In this document: positions 8,311 to 16,826 of the stretch, piece by piece | Layout: each line of letters starts with the position of its first letter | Position numbering within the stretch: the stretch's first letter is position 1 | Assembly: GCA_018052705.1 (NCBI GenBank) | Contig: JAGPMW010000015.1 | Location: forward strand, 1-48,833 | Reading direction: 5' to 3' | DNA: 48,833 bases | Source: Selenomonas sp. | GTDB lineage: Bacteria; Bacillota; Negativicutes; Selenomonadales; Selenomonadaceae | Program-made: the position numbers and the translations under genes | The notes under the pieces: generated by a model | Databases searched by the model: none | What the model saw: the letters and a program-made list of their open reading frames with translations, nothing else | Told to the model about the DNA's origin: nothing

Positions 8311-9868
8311 GCACAGCGCCTCCTTCCTGCTGCGCAAAGCCCATGATTGTCGGTGCAATAATCGACAAAGGCAGCTGCCGTTTTACTGCTCCAAGCTCAT
8401 ATGCTACGCGGGGCATACCATAGACCACACTGGTTTTCTCGTCCTGTCCCAGCGTTTCCGCACCACTTTTTCGCATCGCCAGCAGACCATATCCGCCGTC
8501 ACTGCCCATCCCCGTGAGGATAACCCCCAGCGCTGCCGGACCAACCGCTGTTGCCACCGAATGGAACAGGACATCCACCGAGGGACAGTGCCCGTTCACC
8601 AGATCGGTTCCCTTGCAGGAAAGCAGAAACCGGTCACCCATCCGGCGCACCCGCATATGACGATCGCCCGGTGCTACATAGATATGGTCTGGCAATAGCC
8701 AGTCCCCATCCATTGCCTCTTTGGCCGTAAATGAGGATTCCTGATTCAGCCGCTCAGCAAAAAGCCGGCTGAATCTACAGGGAATATGCTGCACAATGAC
8801 AATAGGGGGCAATGGCGGCCTGAGTCCGCGGATTAATTCCGACAAGGCCTCAGTCCCGCCCGTCGATGCTCCCAGGGCAATAAGCTTGATCCGTCCCTGC
8901 CGTTTGATCTTCTGATCATGCCTCCCTAAAATTTCCTTCCCGCGCAGGCTGCCCTGTGCCATACTGTGATTATTTTTGAGTTGCTCCTTGCGAACAGGAG
9001 CTGGCTGGCTGGCAGCTGTTTTGACCGATAGCCGCGGTGCAGCTTCTTTCAACGGCTTACGATATACCGACGGCATAATATATTGAAACGGCGCCGCCTG
9101 TCGTTCCACCGTCTCTGAATGACCCACAAACAGATAGCCGCCTGGTACCAGGAAATCATAGAACCGCCGCACCAGCTGCCGTCGGGTCTCCGTATCAAAA
9201 TAAATCATCACATTACGGCAAAAGATCACATGGAATGGCCGCTTAAATGGCAGCTTGGGTGTCATGAGATTGAATGGCCGGAACAAGACCTGCTGCCGAA
9301 TCAACTCGCTGACTTGCACATACTGGCCATCTTTCGCATGAAAATAAGCATTTTTCCAGCTGTCCGGCAGTTCGCTGATATCCTCCCGCTGATATATTCC
9401 CCGACGGGCAAAATCGAGTACATCCTGCGAAATATCTGTTGCTAGTAGTACTTTTTCCCAGCGCGTCCCCTGAAGCCCGAACCAATCCTGTAATAGCATC
9501 GCCAGCGTATACGCTTCCTGCCCGGTTGAGCAAGCCGCACACCATGTCCGAATATCCCCATCGGAAATTGTATCCGCCAGCCATGGCAGCACCGTATCCC
9601 GATAAAACTTAAAATGATCCGATTCCCGCAAAAAATAGGTATGATGAGTTGTGATTGCCTCAGCCAGCAGCCGCAGAAGCTTGCCACTGGCATCATGTTT
9701 CAAAGCCTTGAGAAAGGCCGCTGCATCCGAAAAATCTGCACCCGGCCCGCCTTCCTTAAACAGCCGCTGGAGCCTCGACTCCAGCAATGCCTTCTTGGTT
9801 AAAGGCAGCTGAATCCCAAACTCCCGATCTACTATATGGGCATAGGCAAGAAATACCGATTGTTCCAT
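8300..9868 (-). CDS. CheR-CheB fusion: chemoreceptor methyltransferase/methylesterase
   Basis: A single 522-residue protein joins both receptor-adaptation enzymes. Residues 1-275 are CheR, the SAM-dependent glutamate methyltransferase, with the SAM loop WCAACSTGQEAYTLAM, acidic ATDIS, and FCRNVMIYFD. A Gln/Ala/Lys-rich linker (about 275-325) leads to a CheB methylesterase domain with the catalytic triad S335 (GASTGGT), H361 (VQHIP) and D457 (TGMGSDGG). The receiver domain that normally gates CheB is absent, so the esterase is not controlled by CheA in the usual way. The start codon overlaps the mcp stop by one base (TGATG), and the gene overlaps the downstream kinase by 11 nt. Confidence 0.93.
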   Translation of the reverse strand: MEQSVFLAYAHIVDREFGIQLPLTKKALLESRLQRLFKEGGPGADFSDAAAFLKALKHDASGKLLRLLAEAITTHHTYFLRESDHFKFYRDTVLPWLADTISDGDIRTWCAACSTGQEAYTLAMLLQDWFGLQGTRWEKVLLATDISQDVLDFARRGIYQREDISELPDSWKNAYFHAKDGQYVQVSELIRQQVLFRPFNLMTPKLPFKRPFHVIFCRNVMIYFDTETRRQLVRRFYDFLVPGGYLFVGHSETVERQAAPFQYIMPSVYRKPLKEAAPRLSVKTAASQPAPVRKEQLKNNHSMAQGSLRGKEILGRHDQKIKRQGRIKLIALGASTGGTEALSELIRGLRPPLPPIVIVQHIPCRFSRLFAERLNQESSFTAKEAMDGDWLLPDHIYVAPGDRHMRVRRMGDRFLLSCKGTDLVNGHCPSVDVLFHSVATAVGPAALGVILTGMGSDGGYGLLAMRKSGAETLGQDEKTSVVYGMPRVAYELGAVKRQLPLSIIAPTIMGFAQQEGGAVHDQ

Positions 9869-11410
9869 CAGTATTTGCCAAATCCTTCATCATGGCCCGT
9901 CCGGTGCGCTGGCTGCGCCGAAAAGGTCTTATTGACAGACGACTGTTGTACCGGTGCGGCTGGGACCGGAGCAGCAGCAGGCTGTGCATAGGTATCCATA
10001 TACCGCTGACGAGCCTCCAGCCTAAACTGACTGGCAGTCTCTTTCAGCCTGCCGGCCTGTGCACTGAGTTCCTCGCTAGCCGAAGCTGACTCCTCCGACG
10101 TTGCAGAGTTCGCCTGTACAACCTGCGATACCTGCAGCACGCCCTGATCAATCTGTTCCAAGGCAATCTTCTGTTCACTGGAAGCCTTGGCAATCGAGCC
10201 AACGATATCCGCCACTTCTGATACATTGGTCATAATGGTCTGCAAAGATGCTGCCGTCTTGCCTGCAATATGGCGCATTCAGTGCCAGGATATTTGTCTG
10301 AAAGGCAATCTCATCGATTACTTTGATAATCTTGGAAATATTGGCTGATGATGTGTTGATTGCTTCCATTGCCACCAGCATCTCCTTCATATCCGCGTCA
10401 CCAACGGATGCCTGCTGGCTGGCCTGGATGGTCAGCGTATTCGCCTTTTCAGCATTTTCTGCATTGCTGGCGGTCTGTGAGGAAATCTCAGAAATAGATG
10501 CCGACAGTTCCTCTACTGACGAAGCCTGCTCCGCGGCCCCCTGCGACAGGGATACACTGGCCTGAGAAACATTCTGAGATCCAGCGGCCACCTGCTCGGC
10601 CGCTGCATGAATATTCGTCATAGACTGATTAAGATTCTGACGCATTTTCTCAAAGTGAGAGGCCGCTATGCCAATCTCATCGGTGCTGTCTACCTGTACG
10701 ATATCCGACAGATTACCCTGAGCAATTTCCTGAGCTACCATCCCCAGGCGCTCAATCCGCCGCCCCGTCCGACGTGCCAGATTCATTCCAATCACCATGA
10801 CCACGACCACAATAACGATCGTAAAAATCAGCATGATATACATTGTCCGGGCAATATCGGAATCCATCTGCTTGATATCGTCAGTTACACCTTTTGTCCC
10901 CAACGCAGCGACTTCATCTAAGTATTTACCCAGCTCATCACCGCTGCTGACGGTCTTCTGGAAATCTGCCAGCGACTCAGGAACAGTCCCGGCAACCGAA
11001 CTGGCATTGACTAATGCCGTACGCGAAGTCCGATAAGCGGCAATATCCGCCTTTGTCTTGTTAATCATTTTCCTGCCAGTCTCACTGGTAGCACGCTGTT
11101 CCAGCTGAGCAATTGACTCGTCCATCTGCCGGTCCGTATTCTGAATATCCGCCACAATCTGCTGCCGCGCCACCGGATCGGTCGTATATAGATATCTGGT
11201 CAGTTTGTTTCTGGCTTCAGCAAAGGACTTCCCCACCTGCACCGACAACGTCGCCGCGTAAGCATCCTCATCATATGTTTGCTGATAGCTTTTATTGACA
11301 TCGTTGACCACTTTCAGGCCATATGCTGCCACCCCGGCGATCAACAAACTCATCAGGGCCACCAGCGCAATCAGTTTCGTAGCAATCTTTGTATTCTTTA
11401 GCAGTTCCAT
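9868..11410 (-). pseudogene. Methyl-accepting chemotaxis protein, internal deletion plus frameshift
   Basis: Two frames together make one receptor. The first (10175-11410) has a TM helix at residues 8-30, a four-helix-bundle sensor, a second TM (IMLIFTIVIVVVVMVIG), HAMP and the methyl-accepting bundle up to the tip sequence AFQTNILALNA, after which the frame breaks. The second frame (stop at 9868) resumes at HIAGKTAASLQTIMTNV and runs to the C-terminal bundle end. Normal receptors have about 55-65 more residues between these points (the AVEAARAG.HGKGFAVVA part of the hairpin tip), so DNA is missing and the join near 10270 is out of frame. CheA/CheW contact residues are lost. It ends with a 1-nt overlap with the cheR-cheB start. 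A mis-assembly of a conserved repeat is an alternative. Confidence 0.85.
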
Positions 11411-11413
11411 TAT

Positions 11414-11959
11414 CTATTCCCCCAATCCCCGATCTGTTGCTTCAGCATTGCCCTCAGCAAATGCATCCGTCTCTTTTGACTCATTCATGTCACTCAGCAG
11501 CTGCTCCTCTTCCACGGAGAACAGCTTCTCCCAATCCAGCAGCAATACGACATGATCACCTGGCAGACGCCCGATGCTGCGGATATAGCGGTTCTGCGCC
11601 GATTTCAGTTCCGGCGGCGGCACAATCTCCCCCTCAGGGATAGTCATCACCTCACTGACTCCATCAATCAGAAGCCCGATAAGAACATCCTCAACCTCAA
11701 TCACAATGATGCAGGTACGGTCCGTATAGGGGCGGAATTCTCGCCCAAATCGCAAGCGGATATCCACCACCGGGATAATTTTCCCTCGCAGATTGATTAT
11801 GCCGCGTACATAATCCGGCACCTCCGGCACCTTCGTAATCGGCAGGATACCAATTATTTCCATGACAACCCTGATGTCTATGCCATAATGTTCCTGACCC
11901 AGCGTAAAAATCAGGTATTTATCCTTTTGAGTATCTTCATCCAGAATTTCGTCCTCCAC
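11414..11959 (-). CDS. cheW: Chemotaxis coupling protein CheW
   Basis: The 181-residue protein has one CheW domain (about residues 12-150), the SH3-like adaptor that ties receptors to the CheA P5 domain. Family features visible are LIFTLGQEHYGIDIRVVMEI, VPDYVRGIINLRGKIIPVVD, the conserved Arg-Gly of the receptor-binding loop, and LLIDGVSEVMTIP. A 20-30 residue acidic tail with no clear role follows (EATDRGLGE at the end). It starts 39 nt after cheA and ends 3 nt before the mcp start, consistent with one transcript. Confidence 0.95.
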   Translation of the reverse strand: MEDEILDEDTQKDKYLIFTLGQEHYGIDIRVVMEIIGILPITKVPEVPDYVRGIINLRGKIIPVVDIRLRFGREFRPYTDRTCIIVIEVEDVLIGLLIDGVSEVMTIPEGEIVPPPELKSAQNRYIRSIGRLPGDHVVLLLDWEKLFSVEEEQLLSDMNESKETDAFAEGNAEATDRGLGE

Positions 11960-11998
11960 TACAATCCCTCCAATCCGTTTTCTGCTTTTATGCCAAGA

Positions 11999-14125
11999 TC
12001 AAACCAGTCCGATCAGCTTAGCCGGATCAATAATCAGGCTGATGCTTCCATCCCCCAGTAAAGTGCACCCCGTAATACCAGTCGTCCGAGTCAATTTATG
12101 GATAAATTTAGGAACTGGTTTAACCACAATCTGCTGAACCCCCAGTAATGCATCTGCCAGTAACCCGACAACTTTCCCATCTGCCTCGGTAATAAGCAGA
12201 ATACCCGCTGTTATCTCCTGTTCGGCATTGCCGATACCATATAATGTATGCAGACGTACAATCGGGCAACAGGCTCCCTGTTCCATAAACATTTCTTGTC
12301 CCGAAGCATCCAGGAACACCTGCTCCGGTTCCGGCCGGAGCGTCCGCCGGATCGCGCTGATCGGGATCGTGAAACTCGACTCACCGACCCTGATGCACAT
12401 ACCATCAATAATGGCCAGCGTCAGCGGAATGCGAATAATCGTTACACTGCCGCGTCCCGGTGTACTATCTACCGTTATCGACCCGCCCAGCGCCTTAAGG
12501 TTCGACACAACAACATCCATGCCTACGCCACGCCCGGAAAACTCCGTTACCTGCTCCTTCGTCGAAAAGCCGGGGGCAAAGATAAAACTGTAGATCTCCT
12601 GATCTGTATATTCTGCTTCCGCCTTGGTAAGAAGGCCTTTTCCCCGCGCTTTCTGCAAGATCTTGCCACGGTTCATACCCGCGCCATCATCCTCGATGCG
12701 GATAAGCACTTCACCACCTGCATTCTGCGCCGAAAGTGCTATGATGCCCTGTTCATCCTTGCCGGCATCACGCCGCACCTCTGGCAGCTCAATGCCATGA
12801 TCCAGCGAATTGCGGATGATGTGCATCAAGGGATCGCCAATATGCTCTGTAACATTCTTGTCGACCTCCGTATCCTCACCAATCAGGACTAACTTTGCCT
12901 TCTTGCCCAGTTTCTTCGTCATGTCACGAACAATACGATTCATCTTCTTGAATGTCGCCTCAAGCGGGACCATTCGCAGCGCCATAACACTATCCTGCAA
13001 TTCCTCGTTGATCTTATGGAGCTGGCGGGCTGCCTTGTCAAAACTGGTTAACTCCATTCCCTTTATATCTGGATTCTGCGTCACCATCGACTCGGCAATG
13101 ACCAGCTCACCCACGAGATCCATCAGCCGGTCCAGTTTATCAATGCGTACACTGATCACCTGTGTTTCATGTTCAGCAGCGCCGGTCCGGCTGCTTGCCG
13201 ACTTAGGCTGTGCCTCAAGCTTTGGTGGTACAACCGGGACAGCAGAATCAGCAACGGATTTCACGGCTGCCTCCTGAGCAGTTGGCCAATACTCACACGC
13301 CGCAATATCTGGCAGTTCCTGTAATTCCATTTTCGCGAGATAGCTTGTTTCCTCCAGGAATACTTTCGTTGCCGCTTCATCCATTGTTGTCGTAAACCAC
13401 AAGCGGAAGCCATGCTGCTCGATATCCGCCACTGCGTTCTCATCTTCGAGAATCCGATCCGGCAGATAGTACAACGCCTCTACCTGATCCTGCAGGCGAT
13501 TGACCACCCCAAAAGCCCGGACTTCGATCATGCCACAGTCCGGTTGAAAATAGATGACTGCCTTGAACACATGCACAGCTGCTCCCTGCGCATCCGGCGC
13601 AGCTGGTTTAACAGCCGGAATGAAATACTGTTGTGGCTTTGCTGGCTCCGGATCAGCCGCCACAGGTGTGGCAGCTGCCGCTGGCTTTGCTTTGCGGAGA
13701 TCTACATCCGGGTCATCCCCATTATCCAGTTTAAACGCCCGCAAAAACTCCCTGGTATTCGTTCTGAACTCTTCACTCGAAGCATCCGGCTGAACACCTT
13801 CATCCAGTTTATTTATTTCCCCATTCATGAAGTCGACAGCCGTCAGTACAATATCGGTGACAGCTGACACATTAACTTTGGCCGGATTCAGCTCGCGGAT
13901 ATAAAAGAAGATATCCTCTACAGCATGGGCCAGATGGAAAATCTCATCGAGCATCATCATCGCCGCAGATCCTTTGATTGTATACATGGCCCGGAAAATC
14001 TCATTCACATCCGCCGGCTGGAAACTACCGCTATCCTCGCTGGCCAGTGCCCGCTGCTCCAATTGCTCCAGAAACTGCCGGGTCTCGTAAATAAAGACTT
14101 CCACCATCGGTTCATGTTCTGCCAC
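11999..14125 (-). CDS. cheA: Chemotaxis histidine kinase CheA with Tyr at the phospho-acceptor site
   Basis: The 708 residues show the CheA order: P1 (HPt, 1-105), a linker and P2-like domain (about 165-265), P3 dimerisation helices (VISVRIDKLDRLMDLVGELV, about 325), P4 ATPase with HIIRNSLDHGIELPE, DDGAGM and GRGVGMDVV, and a CheW-like P5 to the end. The kinase domain looks intact. In P1, however, the motif that should read RxxHTIKG reads FRAMYTIKGSA: residue 48 is Tyr (codon TAT, 13982-13984) and no other His takes its place, except the structural one in HLAHAVED. So autophosphorylation at the usual site is not possible. The start is GTG with GGGGGG 7 nt upstream. It is the first gene of the operon; the AT-rich 190 nt upstream must hold the promoter, though no clear sigma-A or flagellar-type site was found. 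Confidence 0.95.
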   Translation of the reverse strand: MAEHEPMVEVFIYETRQFLEQLEQRALASEDSGSFQPADVNEIFRAMYTIKGSAAMMMLDEIFHLAHAVEDIFFYIRELNPAKVNVSAVTDIVLTAVDFMNGEINKLDEGVQPDASSEEFRTNTREFLRAFKLDNGDDPDVDLRKAKPAAAATPVAADPEPAKPQQYFIPAVKPAAPDAQGAAVHVFKAVIYFQPDCGMIEVRAFGVVNRLQDQVEALYYLPDRILEDENAVADIEQHGFRLWFTTTMDEAATKVFLEETSYLAKMELQELPDIAACEYWPTAQEAAVKSVADSAVPVVPPKLEAQPKSASSRTGAAEHETQVISVRIDKLDRLMDLVGELVIAESMVTQNPDIKGMELTSFDKAARQLHKINEELQDSVMALRMVPLEATFKKMNRIVRDMTKKLGKKAKLVLIGEDTEVDKNVTEHIGDPLMHIIRNSLDHGIELPEVRRDAGKDEQGIIALSAQNAGGEVLIRIEDDGAGMNRGKILQKARGKGLLTKAEAEYTDQEIYSFIFAPGFSTKEQVTEFSGRGVGMDVVVSNLKALGGSITVDSTPGRGSVTIIRIPLTLAIIDGMCIRVGESSFTIPISAIRRTLRPEPEQVFLDASGQEMFMEQGACCPIVRLHTLYGIGNAEQEITAGILLITEADGKVVGLLADALLGVQQIVVKPVPKFIHKLTRTTGITGCTLLGDGSISLIIDPAKLIGLV

Positions 14126-14315
14126 AGGGCATCCCCCCTTTTACTGCTTTCTTGAAAGCAACATATTTATGCAAAATGTTCATGTTTTTATCATTATTCA
14201 ACTTTGTTTCTGTATATATTCCCTATAAAATAAAAAAATCTTACTTGGTTTAGAAAAAAATTAATATTTCATTAAACATACAATCCGTTGCTGCCCCCTC
14301 TGTATTTTATTTTCA

Positions 14316-14353
14316 TAAAAAAAACAGGACCGTCAGCATAAGCTGAACGATCC
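14316..14353 (-). terminator. Terminator after the aminotransferase gene
   Basis: The minus strand forms an 11-bp stem with a single bulged T (arms 14353-14342 and 14337-14327) around a TTAT loop, followed by TG and eight T. It lies 20 nt after the aminotransferase stop and separates that gene from the cheA promoter region. Confidence 0.85.
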
Positions 14354-14373
14354 CATTCCTGAAAAGCAACGGA

Positions 14374-15558
14374 TTATTTATATTCTGCCGCCAGTTTCTT
14401 GAACAGTGGCAGCGATTTTTCGATGGTTTCTGTCTTAATGCAGTATGCTGCACGGAAATAGCCAGGACAACCAAAATCTGTTCCCGGAACAAGCAGCAAA
14501 TCATACTTCCTGGCCCGCTCGCAGAATGCATAATCATCTTCCTCCAGACATTTTGGGAAAAGATAGAATGCCCCCTGCGGCTTTACACAGGTAAAACCGG
14601 CATCAATGAGCCCCTGATACAAAAGCTGTCCATTTCGGACATAGGTACTGATGTCCGAAGGCATATCGGCACAGCGCCCGATAACCAGCTGCCATAGCGA
14701 CGGTGCATTGACATGTGTAAGCACACGGGCTGCCCCGGCAATCGATCCATAAACCTTGCCAAAATCAGCTACGCCATCCGGCACGATAATATAACCAATA
14801 CGCTCGCCCGGCAGCGAGAAAGATTTACTGTAAGAATAGCAAACCAACGTATTCTCATAGTACTTCGGCACATACGGCACTGTATACCCATCAAATGCAA
14901 TCTCCCGATACGGTTCGTCCGAAATAATGAAGATTGGATGCTGATACTCGGTTTCCTTAGCCCGCAGAATGGCCGCGACTTTCCTGATGGTTTCTTCTGA
15001 ATAGACTGCGCCACTCGGGTTATTCGGCGAATTCATGATCACAGCTTTCGTATGTTTTGTCACCCGCTGCTCAAAGGCTGCAAAATCAATCTGCCAATCG
15101 GCCGGCTGTGCAGGCACAACAACCAGCCTGCTGCCCGCAGCCTCTACAAAAGCCTGATATTCCGGAAAAAACGGAGCAAAAGCAATGAATTCATCTTCAG
15201 GCTCAGACAACGCATGGAAACATATTGTAATAGCTGCCGCCGCTCCTGCCGTAAGGAAGAAATTCTTCCCCGTAAAATGCATGCCAAAACGCTTATTCAC
15301 GCTCTGTGCCAATGATTCACGGGCCTCCGGGCTGCCCGGCGCTACGGTATAGCCATGGATGGCACTCGGCTCCATATTCGTCAGGATATCAATAGCCGTC
15401 TCCTTGACGAATTCCGGTGTCGGCACATTAGGATTGCCCAGACTGAAATCATAGACATTCTCCTCGCCCACCTCAGCTGCCCGCTTGCGGCCAAATTCAA
15501 AAATGGTACGGATCGTAGATTTTTTCGTTCCAAGCTCATACATCTTCTGATTGATCAT
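14374..15558 (-). CDS. PLP-dependent class I/II aminotransferase (AspB-like)
   Basis: The 394-residue protein is a fold-type I aminotransferase transferring an amino group between an amino acid and a 2-oxo acid in the cytoplasm. Visible are the substrate-loop YDFSLGNPNVPTP, LTAGAAAAITICFHAL, NSPNNPSGAVYSEETI, the cofactor-ring Asp/Tyr in IISDEPYREIAF, and the Schiff-base Lys in SYSKSFSLPGERIGY. A C-terminal PGTDFGCPGYFRAAYC stretch provides the substrate-carboxylate Arg. The substrate cannot be read from the motifs; automatic labels such as aspartate aminotransferase would be over-precise. GGGGAA stands 6 nt before the ATG. It appears to be a single-gene unit with its own promoter and terminator. 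Confidence 0.9.
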   Translation of the reverse strand: MINQKMYELGTKKSTIRTIFEFGRKRAAEVGEENVYDFSLGNPNVPTPEFVKETAIDILTNMEPSAIHGYTVAPGSPEARESLAQSVNKRFGMHFTGKNFFLTAGAAAAITICFHALSEPEDEFIAFAPFFPEYQAFVEAAGSRLVVVPAQPADWQIDFAAFEQRVTKHTKAVIMNSPNNPSGAVYSEETIRKVAAILRAKETEYQHPIFIISDEPYREIAFDGYTVPYVPKYYENTLVCYSYSKSFSLPGERIGYIIVPDGVADFGKVYGSIAGAARVLTHVNAPSLWQLVIGRCADMPSDISTYVRNGQLLYQGLIDAGFTCVKPQGAFYLFPKCLEEDDYAFCERARKYDLLLVPGTDFGCPGYFRAAYCIKTETIEKSLPLFKKLAAEYK

Positions 15559-15612
15559 AGTCTGTTCCCCTTTATAATAAACAAGCTGTTATTTCAGTAA
15601 AACACTGTTTAC

Positions 15613-15621
15613 ATTCTAGCA
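15613..15621 (-). promoter_or_regulatory. Extended -10 promoter for the aminotransferase gene
   Basis: The minus strand reads TGCTAGAAT, an extended -10 element, about 55 nt upstream of the start codon, preceded by a T-run that makes only a weak -35. A TTGACA also occurs further upstream near 15665, but with no -10 at 16-18 nt. Functional use is inferred. Confidence 0.5.
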
Positions 15622-15703
15622 TAGTATCCGTATAAAAAAAAGCTAATTTTCATAACAACGGCTTGTCAAAGCAGGTAAAAATCTCTAGCTATAGACATTA
15701 GAA

Positions 15704-15746
15704 TAAAAGCCCCATGGTAATAACAATAAGGCGTTATCACCATGGG
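15704..15746 (-). terminator. Terminator after ahbB
   Basis: The minus strand shows a 14-bp stem with one G-T pair (15746-15733 with 15724-15711), an 8-nt loop and a following GCTTTTATT. It begins about 18 nt after the ahbB stop and closes the ahbAB transcript. Confidence 0.85.
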
Positions 15747-15764
15747 ACCGCGTTTCATATCATA

Positions 15765-16256
15765 TTATTCCGTGAAATACTGCATGCTCGTCTTTTTCCA
15801 TTCCTTCTTGGAGTATAGCATTGCATGTTCGGTGATACCACAGGATTTCGCCAGATCAGCAACAATGGACTCACATTCCTCACGGCTATGCCCATGCACC
15901 ATAGTATAGACATTATAGGGCCAGCCGGGTGCCGTATTGCGATCGTAGCAATGTGACACAGACGGGCAGGCTGACAGCTGCCGGGCAATCTCATCAAGCC
16001 TGTCTGCCGGGACGACCCAGGCAACAAGGACATTTGCGGAATAGCCAACTTCCCGATGACGCAGGACAGCGCCCATCTTGCGAATCTTCTTTTGCTCTTC
16101 CATCGCCTGAACCCGGGCCAGAAGCACCTCTTCCGGAATACCAATCCGATCGGCCAGTTCCTTATAAGGTTCTTCTACCAAAGGAAATTCGCCCTGCAGA
16201 GCCCGGACAATCTTCTTATCAAGTTCTGTTATTGCATTGCCTTCTGCCATGGCCAT
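15765..16256 (-). CDS. ahbB: AsnC/Lrp-like siroheme decarboxylase subunit (AhbB-like)
   Basis: About 163 residues with an Lrp-type winged HTH (ITELDKKIVRALQGEFPLVE, then PYKELADRIG) and a RAM-like domain containing APGWPYNVYTMVHGHSREEC. That second motif is the mark of the AhbB/NirH group rather than true Lrp regulators. With AhbA it removes two carboxyl groups from siroheme, the first step of the siroheme route to haem. An upstream ATG at 16274 overlaps the ahbA stop by one base, but GGAGGG stands 10 nt before the ATG at 16256, so the shorter form is chosen. No ahbC or ahbD is in the window. A regulatory role cannot be excluded. Confidence 0.75.
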   Translation of the reverse strand: MAMAEGNAITELDKKIVRALQGEFPLVEEPYKELADRIGIPEEVLLARVQAMEEQKKIRKMGAVLRHREVGYSANVLVAWVVPADRLDEIARQLSACPSVSHCYDRNTAPGWPYNVYTMVHGHSREECESIVADLAKSCGITEHAMLYSKKEWKKTSMQYFTE

Positions 16257-16273
16257 TGATTCCTGTCCCTCCA

Positions 16274-16732
16274 TTAATGCAGCTTAAACTGCACATTGAT
16301 TTTGTATTTTTTGTTTGATTTCAGATTCAGCATGGATTCGACACCAGGCAGTATCTCCACCTCGCTGAGGATTTCCTGCTCCCGTTCAATACAGGGTGTA
16401 AGCAGGGTAAACCAAAGGTTATATTTGCCTTCCCGCTCATAATTATGCGTAGCGCCCGGATATTGGTTGATTGCCTCTGCTACCGTCTGCATACGGTCCG
16501 GCTCAACCCTGAGCGCAACCAGCGTACCTTTATAGCCCAGCTGATTCGAGTTAAAAAAGGTTCCGATACGGCGCAGATAACCCGCGGCCTTGAGATCCTG
16601 CAACCGGGAAATAACAACTTCTTCCTCCGTTCCCAGCTGTTCCGCCAGTTTGGCATAAGGATGACTGCAAACCGGTAAATTTGCCTGCAGCAGATTAAGT
16701 AAAGATTTGTCAAAAGCCGTAAGTTCCATCAT
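16274..16732 (-). CDS. ahbA: AsnC/Lrp-like siroheme decarboxylase subunit (AhbA-like)
   Basis: The 152-residue protein has the same plan as its partner: N-terminal winged HTH (MELTAFDKSLLNLLQANLP and HPYAKLAEQLGTEEEVVISR) and a ferredoxin-like domain with GATHNYEREGKYNLWFTLL, the YNLWFT pattern being characteristic of AhbA/NirD-type proteins. Together the two subunits would form the siroheme decarboxylase heterodimer. The start is ATGATG with GGGAGGAG 5-6 nt upstream. It leads a two-gene unit with ahbB (stop/start overlap of one base) and is preceded by a palindromic candidate operator. The family call rests on motifs seen by eye. Confidence 0.75.
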   Translation of the reverse strand: MMELTAFDKSLLNLLQANLPVCSHPYAKLAEQLGTEEEVVISRLQDLKAAGYLRRIGTFFNSNQLGYKGTLVALRVEPDRMQTVAEAINQYPGATHNYEREGKYNLWFTLLTPCIEREQEILSEVEILPGVESMLNLKSNKKYKINVQFKLH

Positions 16733-16757
16733 GATTACTCCTCCCGTGACATATAGG

Positions 16758-16816
16758 ATATGAATCTTTTTATCATCATGTTCCTTATTCTCTCACGATA
16801 TGAATCCGATTCATAT
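16758..16816 (-). promoter_or_regulatory. Palindromic candidate operator/promoter of ahbAB
   Basis: A perfect palindrome with 9-nt arms and 1-nt centre (ATATGAATC at 16798-16806, its reverse complement at 16808-16816) lies 66 nt upstream of the ahbA start, and one arm recurs at 16758-16766. On the minus strand a TTGGTA hexamer sits 17 nt before TATGAA inside the palindrome, giving a possible promoter that a repressor bound there would block. The regulator is unknown. Confidence 0.45.
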
Positions 16817-16826
16817 TTCTTTACCC

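Noticed and set aside
10175..10290. Programmed frameshift in the chemoreceptor gene
   Set aside because: There is no slippery heptamer at the junction, and a stretch of conserved residues is missing, so shifting frames would not restore a normal protein.
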